64,000 nt of DNA from the NCBI GenBank assembly GCA_009760855.2, contig WPIO01000035.1:2100001-2164000 (forward strand), read 5' to 3'. The DNA comes from Cristatella mucedo. Lineage: Eukaryota; Bryozoa; Phylactolaemata; Cristatellidae. Under the pieces are notes generated by a model. That model saw nothing but the letters and a program-made list of their open reading frames with translations. It was not told the origin of the DNA and searched no databases. Numbering within the stretch: position 1 is the stretch's first letter; every line of letters begins with the position of its first letter. This document shows positions 10,780 to 23,500 of the stretch, piece by piece. A program made the position numbers and the translations under genes.

Positions 10780-12935
10780 ATCAACTGAACTAACTGTCCA
10801 TCGACAGGCATATGAAGACTACTGTAGGTCGTACCAATCGATCCTAACAAAGACCAAGTCTAGCTTCTATAGAAACATTGTTGAATCACAGATGCACAAT
10901 CCAAAAATACTTATGTCGACAATAAACAATCTCCCCAACCGTTCCCAGATTAGCTCCTTACCTGATGATCCTTGTGATGATCTAGCCGATTGCTTCTCTC
11001 GATTGTTTGTGCAGAAGATAGACAAGATCAGGGAATCCAACCCTGCGATGACCGCCTCCCCACTAGAATGCTGCTCCTCGGTTCCAGGCTGCCCCTCAAT
11101 ATCTGCATTTAAGCAGGTCACTAGTGATCTAGTCCATAAGTTCAAAGTAAACCTAAATTTCTCAACCAAAGATGACAGCAAGTCCTCTGGACCCAATTCC
11201 CACTGCCCTGCTCATACGTTGCATTGATCTGCTGCTGCCGTGCATAACTAACATCATTAATATGTCATAAGCTTCAGGTCATGTCCCAGCACCTTTCAAA
11301 AGAGGTGTAGTCAGGCCACTTCTCAAGAAAGCGACATTAGAGCATGATAACTTAAGCAACTACCGCCCAGTCTCCCTTCTACCATTCCTATCAAAGGTAC
11401 TGGAACGGGTCGAGGCAGACCAGCTGAACTCATACATCGAAACCTGACACCTTGCTAGTAAGTTCCAGTCTGGCTGTAGAGCTAATCACTCCACAGAGTC
11501 ATCATTGCTTAGGGTATACAACGAACTACTTAGGAAGGCAGACATGGGTAGAGTGTCTCTGCTTGTTTTGCTCGATCCTTCGGCAGCTTTTGACACCATC
11601 GATCACAACGTTCTTCTAGAGCGCCTCTCATCTCGCCTGGGCATCACTGGCACTGCTCTGCAGTGGTTCAGGTCCTATCTCAGTGCGAGACTCCAGAATA
11701 TTAACGTGAATGGACAAAGATCATCTGAAGTACCTCTGAAATATGGAGTACCTCAGGGCTCCGTGCTAGGTCTGGTTCTTTTCACGGTTTATACTCTCCC
11801 TCTTGCTGATGTTATTGCCAAGCACAATATAGGCTTTCACTTCTATGCGGATGACACTCAGTTGTACCTTTGCCTTGATCCCTCCCAGCCTTCGAGCACC
11901 TCAAATTCTCTAAACTCACTTGCTGCATGCATTGATGACATCCGCACATGGATGGCAGCAATTGTTTTACAACTAAACAATGATAAAACTAACTTACTAG
12001 TTATGGTAAACGCAGTGTGATTCGGAGATTGGAAAGGCTGACTCTCAAAACTGGCTCTGCCAACATATCTCCTGTTGAATCAACTTGAAATCTAGATGTC
12101 ATACTCCAAGGCGACCTCTCGTTAGACGACCACATCAGCTCCACAGTCAAATCTGCCTATTTTCAGCTTCATAACATCGCTAAAATTCGGGCTTGTTTAG
12201 ATAAGGATACCACATTTAGGTTGGCCCATGCATTCGTGACATCCTGTCTCGACTTCGGCAACTCACTGCTTACTGGCGTACCAGCATGTGAGATCAGGCG
12301 ATTGCAGCTGGTGCAAAACTCTGTAGCTAGGCTTGTCCGTCGTGAGCGTCACAGTTGCCACATTACTCCACTTCTCGCCGACCTCCACTGGCTACCAGTA
12401 AAGCAACGGATTGACTTCAAGGATTTGTCGCTCACTTTTTGGTCCCTTCCTTCTATGGCTCCGGCCAATCTCTCAGATATACTACCCCGTCAGGCCAAGC
12501 ATGGTACCACCCGCTTTTCGGAATCCAACAGTCTAGAAATACCTTGTATGAACCTTAAATTCTTTGGAGACCATGAATTTAGTTCGAATGCTCCCAAAGC
12601 CTGGAACTTCCTCCCGACTGCGTCAGAACATCCCCTGACCTGACCACATTTAAAAGCAACTTAAAAACACTCCTATTTAGGACAGCATTTAATGGGTCCC
12701 TGTGATTCGTCCTTGATTTGCTTATGCGTGCTGACCATGTGCATGCTGCTGCAAAATACATTTGCATGCTGACCCTGTGCATGTCAGCCCAAACCATATC
12801 ATTCATTTTGTTTGTTTTTCAAGCATAATTTTACTTCCCTCCAATTGCATTTCCCTTTGCAGCAAATAAAAAGCGCCTAGAAAGAGATTAAGCTCTCTGA
12901 GGGTGCTTTATCAAGTGCATTATTATAATTATTAT
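10780..12935 (+). pseudogene. LINE family A, 5'-truncated longest copy (reverse transcriptase)
   Basis: A non-LTR retrotransposon of the CR1/L2 superfamily, by reverse transcriptase motifs. An N-terminal linker frame (10892-11227) leads to RPLLKKATLEHDNLSNYRPV (11315 on), then the 171-codon core at 11505-12020. The core has LLDPSAAFDTIDH (motif A), LKYGVPQGSVLG, and FHFYADDTQLYL with the catalytic YADD (motif C). The C-terminal block at 12221-12643 includes LHWLPVKQRIDFK and PKAWNFLPTA. In-frame stops and frameshifts (for example near 11265, 11443, and between 12020 and 12221) and loss of the apurinic-type endonuclease make it inactive. The 3' UTR ends in a hairpin at 12870-12910 and ATT-type repeats. 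It is the reference for the family A fragments here. Confidence 0.9.
12868..12912 (+). repeat. LINE family A 3'-terminal hairpin
   Basis: AAGCGCC then TAGAA, AGAGA, a short loop, TCTCT, GAG and GGTGCT. The outer GCGCC/GGTGC and inner AGAGA/TCTCT arms pair, with one G-U pair in RNA. The same fold is kept at 16248-16290, 27217-27255, and, on the minus strand, near 34740, 5998 and 50790. In L2/CR1-like elements the 3' end is what the element's own reverse transcriptase recognises (established); that this hairpin is the recognised structure is inference. Confidence 0.7.
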
Positions 12936-15900
12936 TATAACATTCATATTCAAACATGCAAGGCTCATGAAGATGCTGTTCAGCTTGAATTTTGGGTAAT
13001 ATCTAGAGTTTTTGTAGAGGTTTGAAGCCCAAATTATTACTAGTGAATAGGCTGTGCCTCTCTTTTGAATAAATTAGTACAAAGCAGGGTCTATCTTTAA
13101 TAAGTTGATGAGTGCAGTCAGTTCTCGTGTTTCCTCCCTTCAGTATATTTCATTGAACTTACTGATATTACCAAGCCAATGGTTTCATTTGTAAGCATCA
13201 ACTTCTGAACACAAACTTTAAGAATATCAACTCCATAACATATAAATACCTAAATTAGAATTTCACTGTATAGCCTAATTACAAGTGCAAATTTAGTTTA
13301 GGGTAAAACCATGGACATCAACTTCGCCCGCTTATGCACACTTGCTGCTGCCAAGGGCAGTGTCTTTCCAGCAAAGAATAAAATACTAGATTACAACGAG
13401 CGTAGTATAGATAGTTTAGTATACAAGTAAGCCCTGTACTGTTTTCCTAAATCTAGGTTGATAATAAAACGTACATTAGAAATCTGCTATCAAAGATGCT
13501 TGTCTTTTCCAAAGCACTTAGCTTATGCTGTAGAGGACGCATCATCGTATGACTAGTTTTAGCATGCTCAATGCCAACACGTGTAACATGATTAGAGGCC
13601 ACATGCACGTTCAGCTTACACGTGTGGTTTACCGCAGCACGCAAAGCCTCAGCAGGATAAACCACACTAAGGACGAATCACGTGAACCGGCTAAATTCTG
13701 AAGTAAATGCATTCCTTTTAGCTTTTTTAATTTTTATCTTTGAACCGCAAACCGAACTTGCCATAGTGAATTAAAACAAGCCACAGATCACTATTTGTTA
13801 TGTATAATTGGATAATAACAACACATTACAGACAACTGATTTGATGCAAACTAGTAGTATTAGTTAAAGAGAGCATGCAGATTTATCGACCATGATCTTA
13901 AAGGTGGAAGTACTAATTTAGTTAACATGCTTTAATTTATTTCTAAAGCTGAAAAATATGCACTATTGTCCATTATCATGTTAATTCCTAATAGAGTTCT
14001 AGTTGAATGCTGCCTAAGTAAAGCTATCGATGATACTTACACAAAAGAATTCATATTTCAACCACTCGTTAGCCTTTAATAAACTTGTTTGGTAAATTAA
14101 AGGTGTAATTGCATAAGTAAAAAATTGAAGTACACTATTTTAAACATAAACGTTAGAAAAATATATGCAAATTTGTTTTAAGATTATCCAGTGATAACCT
14201 TAAGAAAAATCCTCTATGATGACAACTAGTTGCTGTTTTAATGCATATTACTACGTTTATCCTTTCAAGATTCAATCACAATATCGTGGCACTTAAGTAA
14301 ACAATGAAACCACCTTGAGAAGTTGCACTCAGTAGAACTTTCTGACCAAAACAATCTAACCGTTCTTGCTGGGAAATTAAAATTCAGTCTTCCTATGGGT
14401 AATCACCAATAATATCGAAAAGCAACTAAAAATATGAAATCAGCATCAACTGTTGGATCTAATAACATAAGTGTCTGTTGATGGAGCATGCAAAAAGGTC
14501 AGTTGAAAGCAACTCGATCACTTGCAACTTAATCAGGCGATCATCTCTTGGATTCATTTTGTGATACATACATAATGATTTGCCTCATAATGCTTTATTT
14601 GTATCTAGGCAGTCATTAATACGGAATTTAAGATTACGAAAAGAATTATTATTTCTGTGGTGCTCCTATACTACCGTAACTATAGCTGTTATTCAATTTA
14701 GGTTTATGGTCGGCTATTTAAAAGCAAATTATATTCCAAATGTACTGTAAGGGTCATTTCCTCGTTATTTCAAATTTTTAAGTAACATTGTAACACATGT
14801 AAAAAATGTTTTGGGACTTTATTTTAAGCAACATTGCGAGTTAGTTGCAGCATTTAAGAAGCTATTCAAGTCCAGTGAAATCTTCTTTGGTTTTTTAAAC
14901 TCGCTGAGCGTGTTACCTCGGTGTTACTTTTGCTACTAAGTAATACAGATTGTATGTTTATTTTGAATTTCATTAGAAACCTCTCAGCCTAGTATGGAGT
15001 TGCCTTCTATTTTGTTATTTTTTTACATTACTACTTATATGGGTATCTTGTAAGAACCGTGTACAATTACTTGGAAGACAAACTCTTTGCTATCACCACA
15101 AGAAATATCAAGAACAGCTTTGCTGCAGTGATGTGTCAGCACTATAGATGGGAGCTTTCAGCACGAAAGCATTTTTGAAAGAACTAATTTTGCAGCATAT
15201 ATTTCCTCACTTTTTCTAAAATAGCTGGTCACATTTGCCCAATGGTAAACACCATTCAAAATAGACAGTTGCATCTTTGACCTATTGCATTTACCCAGCA
15301 AATTATGTGGCTGTCTGGCAGTCAAGGATGCTTTTCTTCTTTTGAATATTACAGCCCTTTAGTCTCTCTTCGAAGGCGGATATTGACGGTCTAAATATTA
15401 TTTAGCAGTTATAGCATATCGTTTACACGTGAGCTAGAATAGTTTCTCTCAACTAGGTTCTTCTGATCGTCTTTAACGATTCTTGTACAGCTTTCTGTGT
15501 TATTAGAACCAACTTTAATTCAGCTTATTAAAGTTATTTGTGTACCTACTTCAAAATATAGCACAGACGTTTACCGATTCCATCATGATTTCTCTCAAAT
15601 TTAAATGCAAAAATCTGACAAGGCCTTTCCAATTTGATAGCTTACCATTGCTGAATTCGCTCCAAGTCTTGCTGTAATAACTCTTCTGACTCAAGAAAGT
15701 GAGTTGGCTCAAATCTTGATGAATGAAAGCTTCTGTAATTCACTGAAAATGTAAACTGTATTACATGAAATATTCCGCTTTAAGTGTATTGGTGTAAAAT
15801 TTCTTCTCAGGTGCTGGGAATTTATGTGCAAGAGAAGCAATCAAGAAAAGTAGATTGGATAGGTAGGCTGCAGTGAGCGAGTGTATCGACCTAAAATTCA

Positions 15901-16221
15901 GAAAGAATCGTAAAAGTCAGTTTTATGTTTAATGGAGATTTTATGAAGGTTTAGGCTAAGGAATCATTTACTAGTTCCAGGCTATCACGGTGGCACACAC
16001 ATACTCTAATTATGTCTCTAGTTAGTTCGCTAGCCTAAAAGTTCAACGTTCGCAATCATGATACATTTTATTGTTCACAATGGTGAATTTCAGTGAATTT
16101 ATTTGCCATGTATCAAAGTTTACGATCAGAGGTGCATCACCATCGCCCGCAGTTATATTTATAGTGCTGTAATTGGGCGATAATGAAGACCGGGGCCCCC
16201 TTTAAGTATATCGTCTATACA
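12936..16221. other. Long AT-rich interval, nothing supported beyond one LINE A scrap
   Basis: About 3.3 kb of AT-rich sequence without exon-like frames or recognised repeats, except 13595-13700. There GGACGAATCACGTGAACCGG resembles the reverse complement of the family A 3' UTR (compare 34925-34960). Probably intergenic or intronic. Confidence 0.35.
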
Positions 16222-16320
16222 ATTGCATTTCCCTTTGCAGCAAATGTAAAGCGCCTAGAGAGAGAGATTGAGTTCCCTGAAGGCGCTCTATCAAGTGCAT
16301 TATTATTATTATTATTATCC
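16222..16320 (+). mobile_element. LINE family A 3' tail
   Basis: AATTGCATTTCCCTTTGCAG, then AAATGTAAAGCGCCTAG, the AGAGA-containing hairpin, GGCGCTCTATCAAGTGCA, and about six ATT units. Only the last ~100 bp of the element is present, an extreme 5' truncation. Confidence 0.85.
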
Positions 16321-16879
16321 CTGGCAAATTTAAGTATATTTGACAGTGCCATCTGGCTAAATTTGGCTTCACTAGACAAGGTGTACCACTATCCTACTTT
16401 TTTCAAACCTGCTACTAAATTGCTCCTAACAAAGCCTAGGATAAAACATCTGCCTGGCTAGAATGTTATGGCACAGCAGACTACCTTTTAATTTCTTCGA
16501 TGTGCATGCTACCAATTAATGTACTATGACAAAACCAAATTTTAAGTATTTTATTTAAATTTGTGAGGTTTAATTATAATTTTGCTTTCTCATAAAAAAT
16601 TGACGGAGCCTCCACCGGTTCATTAGCAGCGGTTCGGTCATGCCCTTTAACAAGAGCTATACCTATACTTGCTAACCGTATAAGGCTTGGAAGTCAGTAA
16701 CGAAAAATCTTGCAGCACTATCTAGTACTGGGGACATTATTGATGATCTAAACACTGCTTTTAATATTAGATGCCTTTACTAGATCAGAACAAATTTTAC
16801 TTGTAATTTTACTTTATATGTGCTGAAGCTGAGCATGTTATTTTAGCGCGTTTGAGGCTAACTGGAGTTACAGATGAGA
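16321..16879. other. Interval with no supported feature
   Basis: AT-rich sequence between a LINE tail and a microsatellite. No motif recognised. Confidence 0.25.
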
Positions 16880-16990
16880 TACATACATACATACATACAT
16901 ACATACATACATACATACATACATACATACATACATACATACATACATACATACATACATACATACATACATACATACATACATACATAC
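16880..16990. repeat. (CATA)n microsatellite, about 28 units
   Basis: An uninterrupted ~111-bp tract of the tetranucleotide, exactly bordering the right copy of the duplicated segment at 16991. Its purity suggests it is young and likely length-polymorphic. The MYVC-type frames across it are artefacts. Confidence 0.97.
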
Positions 16991-17400
16991 TAATCACATC
17001 GACATTCTTCCTTTAAAGCATATGTGGTTGAAAATAAGTTAGTTATTTGAGGTGACAAACATATGTGTTGTAACTATATTTTATATTACTCCTGGGTAAC
17101 TATCCATTGTCTTATTGTAAGATACCAATCACTTATGTCATCAAAGCAGGATAATAGGGCACTCAGTTTTTTACCAGCTAGCGATGACCAAGACTGGACT
17201 GACACCTATCTTAAAGTAAAGATCATTTAACCGTACCAGCCATTGCAGTCTTTTCTTCCTACATCGTTTTGACAAAATAATGGAAAAGTGTCAGTTGTAA
17301 ATCACTTAACGTTCCTTTATATTGCATTAGATGTGCCCTCAAACCCTCAATCAGCTCTGAGGAAACAACTTGATTAGCTATAAAGATCACTTTATAATGC
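16991..17400. repeat. Right copy of the ~410-bp duplicated segment
   Basis: Aligns with 190-600 in the same orientation with many shared anchors. One difference is a CATA array at the left edge here where the left copy has only CTAAGTACTAAC. Flanks outside the aligned part differ, so this is a bounded repeat rather than part of a longer duplication. Confidence 0.55.
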
Positions 17401-18714
17401 TGTTCTAGATGTGGTAGCTGAATTTAAAACGGGAAGGCTTAGTCAGATTCAATCACACAGCACATTTTTTGGGTTCCATGAAGATATCTTCAAGATTGTA
17501 CATACCTACACAAGATATCCTTATGGATTGAAAGTCTCTAGAGTAGTCTACTAGTCATGGAGACAGAAAAAAGATGGATAAGAACTGTGGGATGAGTTGC
17601 GAGTCTTCGCCAGGAAGCTTACTGAGACTGTGAATTCCCAAGAGGCATTGCAATTTTTTCCCATCAGAAACTGATAAAATATGTCCTAAACTTTCAGTTG
17701 CACTTCGATTGTATAGCCGGTGCCAATTTCAGTTATCAGTGGACAGAAAATTTTTTCAAAAATAAAACTGATAAAAAATATCCTCGTTCAGCAATATGCC
17801 GATAAAGACTTCTCGCCTTGGCATAGTTTCTCGAGCGTCAGCTGTAGAATCTTCTCTCGACATTATAAAAATGGCCTGCAAGTTTTCCAAGAACAAATCG
17901 ATAGAAGCTAAATTTTGAATATAGATTTTTGATCTTTTTATAGATTACTGCATTCACACATGTTATTTATGTTTGCTTGTGAGTCTTTATGATTATATTT
18001 TTTGCACTTTGTTAATTGGGTTTTATTTCAGATTGCAGTGTGGGGAATGACATGACTAGGAATAAGGCTTCAGATATCTGATCTCATTTAGCCCGCAAAA
18101 ATGAATTGCAGTAAACCTGGTGATTTTAACATTAATTTTGACTTTCATCATTTGCTAAGCACCTCAATTTCTCCACAGGATGACTATTTTTCTCTTGAGG
18201 CTCCTGTACATCACCTTACTCACATCAAGGTCCAAACACTCGACCAAATTATTTTCTACAACCGCATGTTATCATACCTATTAAAGCGAGAAAGTCAGTC
18301 GATCGGCAAGATAGCAGCCACTCAACGCTTGCTGACGAATCAGAATGCAGTGTTCCTGCTGCCGAGATAAGACCATAGCCAATCTGAGCATTGGGCTCCT
18401 GACCAGCAGACGCCAGGAATTATATTGCATCAAGCGTACAAGCATCGCATGCATCAAGTGTATTTATATTGTTATCCTCCTCTATGCGGTTTACGTGTTC
18501 ACGTTCTCACAACTAATCCCAGATAAAAATTACTAATTTTTCTTACAGTCACCCGAATCGCATAGGTGGTAGAACCGTTGACCTTCGGCCAGTAATTACA
18601 GTGGCACACATGCCTTTTGGCTAAGTCTCAACTTATATCCTTATTCTGCAATCTGAGTGCTCCACTGCTGCATGTCTATCTATCCAATCTACTTCCCAAT
18701 AATGGCAGACGCTG
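17401..18714. other. Interval with no supported feature
   Basis: An 89-codon frame at 18101-18370 has fairly ordinary composition but no recognised domain and no clear splice signals. The rest is AT-rich. Confidence 0.25.
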
Positions 18715-18855
18715 CCGAGCTGGTTTGGTCCAGCGGTTAAGGTGTTTGCCCCTACCAAGGTCTGGCTGAGGTTATGGGCTCGAGCTCCGAGTCATATGTG
18801 AAGAACCTGAATGGAGATTTAGTTCTCTGGGGCGCTATACAAATTAATTGCATTT
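18715..18855 (+). mobile_element. tRNA-derived SINE (type 1)
   Basis: The head resembles a tRNA: GCCGAGCTGGTTTGGTCCAG then CGGTTAAGG (A-box-like), and about 35 bp later GGGCTCGAGCTCC (B-box-like). The body is followed by GAGATTTAGTTCTCTGGGGC then GCTATACAAATTAATTGCAT. That tail matches the LINE A 3' end pattern GAGATT...TTCTCTGAGGGCGCTTTA. A second copy is at 36355-36490. SINEs sharing a 3' tail with a LINE are usually mobilised by it (established); the pairing here is inferred. Confidence 0.65.
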
Positions 18856-18864
18856 ATTTATATT

Positions 18865-19035
18865 TCAAGGTTCGCTCAGCTCACCAACTTCATATGTTTG
18901 TGCCTGAAACTGACTTCAGAAAGTTCTGGAGAACCTGCCATTAGATAAGCTCTCTTGGCCGGAAAGTCATCAATAAGAAGCCTTCAAAACATCCCTTTAG
19001 GCGACGGCATGTAAAACGACTATATAAATGCACCC
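18865..19035 (+). mobile_element. LINE C-terminal/3' end fragment, family uncertain
   Basis: AAGAAGCCTTCAAAACATCC then CTTTAG reads like the FKxxLKTxLF end of LINE polyproteins, and ACTATATAAATGCACC follows like a LINE tail. It directly follows the SINE at 18715. Too eroded for a family call. Confidence 0.35.
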
Positions 19036-19379
19036 TTTGGTTGCAGTATGAGTTGCAACCCTATGAGTTTTCCTGTGTGTTATGCATGTCATCGCATAGT
19101 TATGTGCATACTAATGTTGATCTCTTTAGCATATGATAAGAGCGCAAAAGTATTAGAATTAGAAAACTCATACAGGTTAAATGACAAGCAAAAATGGCTA
19201 TTTGTCCAGCGTACTAGAGGCGCAGCATAGACTGCTTTCAGCTAACCAAGCTCGTTTGATTGGAAACCATACTAGCTGAAAGTTGGGTATACTCCTTAAG
19301 ATTTATAAAGATCAAAAGGAGAATCGGCGAGTAATAAATCAGAAGGAAAAAAGTTAAAAGTAAAATTGTGACCAGATAG
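19036..19379. other. Interval with no supported feature
   Basis: AT-rich spacer. A 60-codon frame at 19048-19230 has no recognised motif. Confidence 0.25.
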
Positions 19380-20535
19380 TAAGGTTTATACTCTTCCTCT
19401 TGCTGATATGATTCTCAATCGCATTCTCGGCTTTCACTTCTATGCAGACGACACTCAGTTGTACCTATCTTTGAGCTTTCCCAGCCTTCGAGCATCTCGA
19501 ATTCTATTAACTCCCTGGCTGCATGTATTGATGACATCGGCATATGGATGGCAGCAAATGTTCTTCAATTGAATAATGATAAAGCTAACTTACTAGTTAT
19601 GGGCAAACCAAGTCTGATAACGAAATTTTAAAGCATGAAGCTCAAAATCAGCTCTACCAGCATATCTCCAGTTCAATCTGCACGAAATCTAGGTGTCGTG
19701 CTTCAATGTGACCTTTTGTTAGGGGACTACATCAACTCCCGAATTATGTCTGCCTATTTTCCCATAATATTGCTAAAACTAAGACCTGTTTAGACAGGGT
19801 TATCACATCCATGTTTGTCCATGCATGTGTGTATCACGTCTTAAATTCTTCAACAGTGCCTGCTGGTCTACTGGCAGGTGCAATCAGGTGCTTAAACCTG
19901 GTGCAAAACTCTGCAGCTAGGCTTGTCTGTCGTGAGTGTCGCAGTTCCCAAATCAATCCACTTTTTTCCGACCTGCACGGGCTCCCAGTCAAGCAATGCA
20001 TCGACTTTAAGGTTTTGTCACTCACTGTTAGGTCCCTTCATTATTTGGCTCCAACCTACCAATTAGATTTACTACTCCACCAGCCAAAGCATCATACCAG
20101 TTGCTTTTCAGGACTCTAATTATTTACCTATACCTCGTATAGAATTCAAATCCTTTGGAGACCGTGCCTTTACTTCGCATGCTCCCAATGCCTAGTACTC
20201 ATTCCAGACTTTCGTCACGACCTATCCTGACTTGGTCACATTTCAAAAAGAAACTAAAAACGCACCTATTCATAATAGCATTTAGTGGGTCCCTGTGATT
20301 CGTTCTTTATGTGCTTATGGGTGCTGACACCGTACCTTGCTGCCACTAACCAAGCCTCCATGCTGACCGTGTACATGTCACCCATAAACATGTCATTCAT
20401 ATTTGTTATTGAGTGTGCTCCATCCGACCATTCGATCATTCTTCCTCCCCAGCCAAAATAAAGCATCTGGAAATTTGAGATGAGATGATTGATGTCTCCG
20501 AGGATGCAGTATCAAGTAATAATAATAATGATAAT
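19380..20535 (+). pseudogene. LINE family A, 3' half of reverse transcriptase plus 3' UTR
   Basis: Starts inside the polymerase core: AAGGTTTATACTCTTCCTCT, then FHFYADDTQLYL encoded near 19433. It continues through the IDDIxxWMAAN block and the C-terminal region (QNSAARLVCRECRSS at 19901 on, then SDLHGLPVKQCIDFKVLSLT). The 102-codon frame at 19811-20119 is the longest remnant. It ends in a degraded hairpin and AAT repeats at 20516-20535. Frameshifts near 19460 and 19620 break it. It begins where the copy at 10780 has position ~11788, so this is 5' truncation. Confidence 0.85.
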
Positions 20536-20577
20536 ACACTTAATACAAGTATATTATTATTATTATTATTATTATTG
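20516..20577. repeat. Inverted (AAT)n ... (ATT)n microsatellite pair
   Basis: The AAT tail of the LINE A copy is followed after ~15 bp by nine ATT units. The two tracts are complementary and could fold back. The second could be the tail of an unrecognised minus-strand element starting to its right. Confidence 0.8.
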
Positions 20578-23500
20578 TGGTTGTAGCAGACGGTGGATTT
20601 CCCAGGAACAGTCGATTGGAGAACACCTAGCACAGCTTACACGGAACAATCTTAAGAAGAGAAGCCTACTATGATGCAAAGTGAATGTATGACAGAGGTG
20701 AATACCAAATTGTTATTATGACCTCCAGACTGAGATGGCTTTCTAGGGACCACCTTGACCAGCTATTGGAATTGAAGGCTGAGAATTGCCTAGTTAAATG
20801 TGCTTTCAGGGGCGCTGTTTGGGAGCTTCGTTTTTCTTAACCGTTTAAAGTGCTAGTTGGAGTATTGTGTAAGCTGAGGAAATGCTGGGTGTTAAATGGA
20901 GACTGTCCCTCTCAGCTACCTGACAATCTTGGAACCCAGCACTAGTTCACCACTAGTTCACTAGTTCTTAAGGTGGAGACCAGATGAGCGAATGAGCTCC
21001 AGAGTGGCTAGCTATTGATCAGTTTGCACTCACTGGCTGCCACGTCCAATCATTGTTGACTGTTGGTAAGGGTGGTACAAAATAGACAAATAGACACTAG
21101 TAAGCTGATCCAGGAGTTTGAAAAACTTCCCAGTCACATTTGGTTTGCCCACAACTAGTAAGTTTATTTTATCATCTTTCTATTGACTATTCTAGACTAT
21201 TTTTATTATTCGACCACTTTCCGTAGAGGACTTTTTAATCTGTTAAGCACCTATCAGGATATGCACCTAGAAAGAATTATGGCTAACAGCAGCAGGATGA
21301 ATTAAATACAGCAACAGTAACAAAGTTACAGATCTGAGCAAGCACAGTGAGCCATTTGCTTACTTAAATGACTCATTATGGAAATGGACCTAGGCTGCAT
21401 GTCCAAACCTACTCAGGCTAGATGAGAACTCGAGAAAACAATCCTGTGGAATGCCCACTTAGTCTTTGTTATTCATGGTATTATGAGACTGGGCAGGTGC
21501 CCCAGGCAGGTTGTACTCGTGTCACAGCACTACATGCCTTTGCATATGACATGCATGGCTTCGCTCAAGCTGCATCAAGCGGATGAAATAATCTTTGACT
21601 GACATTCACATCCCGGAAATTAATAAAATAGCCAACCTATTTAGCGGTAACAAATGTTTATAGTAAACGGAATTTAGCAAAGCACGTCAAATGATGCAGC
21701 TGTCACTTAACCTCCCAAGCTCTTTTTTATTTCAGATGGAGCTCTTTCTTGCTTTATACATTTTTCCACTATGTCAGAAGGCTTTATTTACATGCTACAT
21801 CAGCAACCTACTGAGGTCTTTCATCGATGCTTTCTACTGCTGCCTGTCATCATTAGCCCTTCTGTTTGAGCATCCATCCGGATTTCATTGCGATGTGAAT
21901 ACCCATGAAGCTATGACAAGCAGGACACTATATTAGCGTTCACCAATAAATAAGCAACTTAACAACTGAAATTACAACGCTTGGTTTGCAGTAGACATAA
22001 GAAAATGAGTGCTAAGGGCAGGAGTTTGTTTCGCTTCGACTGTTGGGCTTTTTTCCTTCGACTGTGGAAACAGTTCTGATAGTGCTTAGAAGTGACCCAG
22101 CAGGGTCTGCTGCTACTGCTCAGATTCAACCACGAGGAAGCAGCAGACCAGAAATCTTACACCTGCCTACTAGGCCTGGTGGCTGGGCACAGATGGGGCC
22201 ATATAATCTGTTCAGTGTCGCTAACCAAATTAGAACTAATTCAGGCATGCACTACCAGCAACCTGGGGTAATTATGTGTACCCATGGCACAACACCAGCT
22301 TATTCACACAGATTTGGCTATGCTATTTGACAACCACTGTTTCCCAATAACACTAGAAGCATTCTCAAAGTAACCCAAAATTTAGTGCATGACTAAGGCT
22401 ACTTCTTCAATCAGAACCCTGATTTGCCGACACTCTTTGATGGATTGAGTCTATGCCCTGTAATTTTGTAGACAATGGGCTGCAGCTCATCTCTAATGAT
22501 TGTGCTAGCACTCTGAAGGCTGACGGCATCTGGCACTTCCTTAGGGCAATGTATCACCTCACAGCTATAGACTAGCTTAGAGCTTTGTGCAAACCTTCGA
22601 GCTGGCATATGCAACTGGTGCAGGCGATCCACAGTGGCAGGCGAACCAGTCCCTGCTAAATTACAGCTCTTCTGAGAATGCAATGACTGGGTTCACATCA
22701 TTGCAATTACTACTATTCCGAAACTGGCATGCAAGCCTGAACCTGCTTTGCTGTGCCACTGAAGGTACTGTCATCACTCATCTCTAACTATGCCTCTCAG
22801 ATGTGAAAATGGAGACGTCGTTTGGTACATGGATCATCATAACATGACAACAATGTTATCTCTATGAACAAATTAAGATAACCAAGCACTGTCTGATGCA
22901 CACGGTCGAGCAAAAGATGTTGTTGACAGCATAATTCGTCATCAAAACCACCTTGACGGCAGGATATAACGCCATGCACTGACCAAGCAAAAGAATGAAG
23001 GTGTGAGCAGGGATTTAGAGAAGAAACCCCACTACCAGTTTTGGCAGTGCTGCTAGTGTGAATAATAATGGTGCAGCTGTGGCAAAAGCTACTCACTAAT
23101 TAGCCATGGCCCAGTTCTTGCAGCAGGGAGTACCGTGGTGCATACTAATTAACCTTGTTACTTGTGATGCTCATGGTTTTGTTGCAGGCCCATCCACGAG
23201 AGCCCTTGTGACACATTTGATAGTAAATACCTTGAAGGTCGGAGATAAATTCATCTAAAATAGCCGTGCCATCAACTCAAACTTATATGCACAGTACACC
23301 TACCTACCCATGGGACTATTACCGTGTAACCGGTGCTTTATCGGCCACTGGTGGAAACAGAATGCATTGGGCCCTCCAGATTTGCTCAGCAACCGCCCCC
23401 TTCTGGCCGATAACAGCAAACCTATATTTGGCATGCTTAGTGGTTCTTCAGCTAGTAGGGTTGCCTCTGCAGCAGTTTTCTGGTTCTGAAATAAATGCTT

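Noticed and set aside
16809-16997. Open frame across the CATA array (repeated MYVC).
   Set aside because: A direct product of the tetranucleotide repeat.
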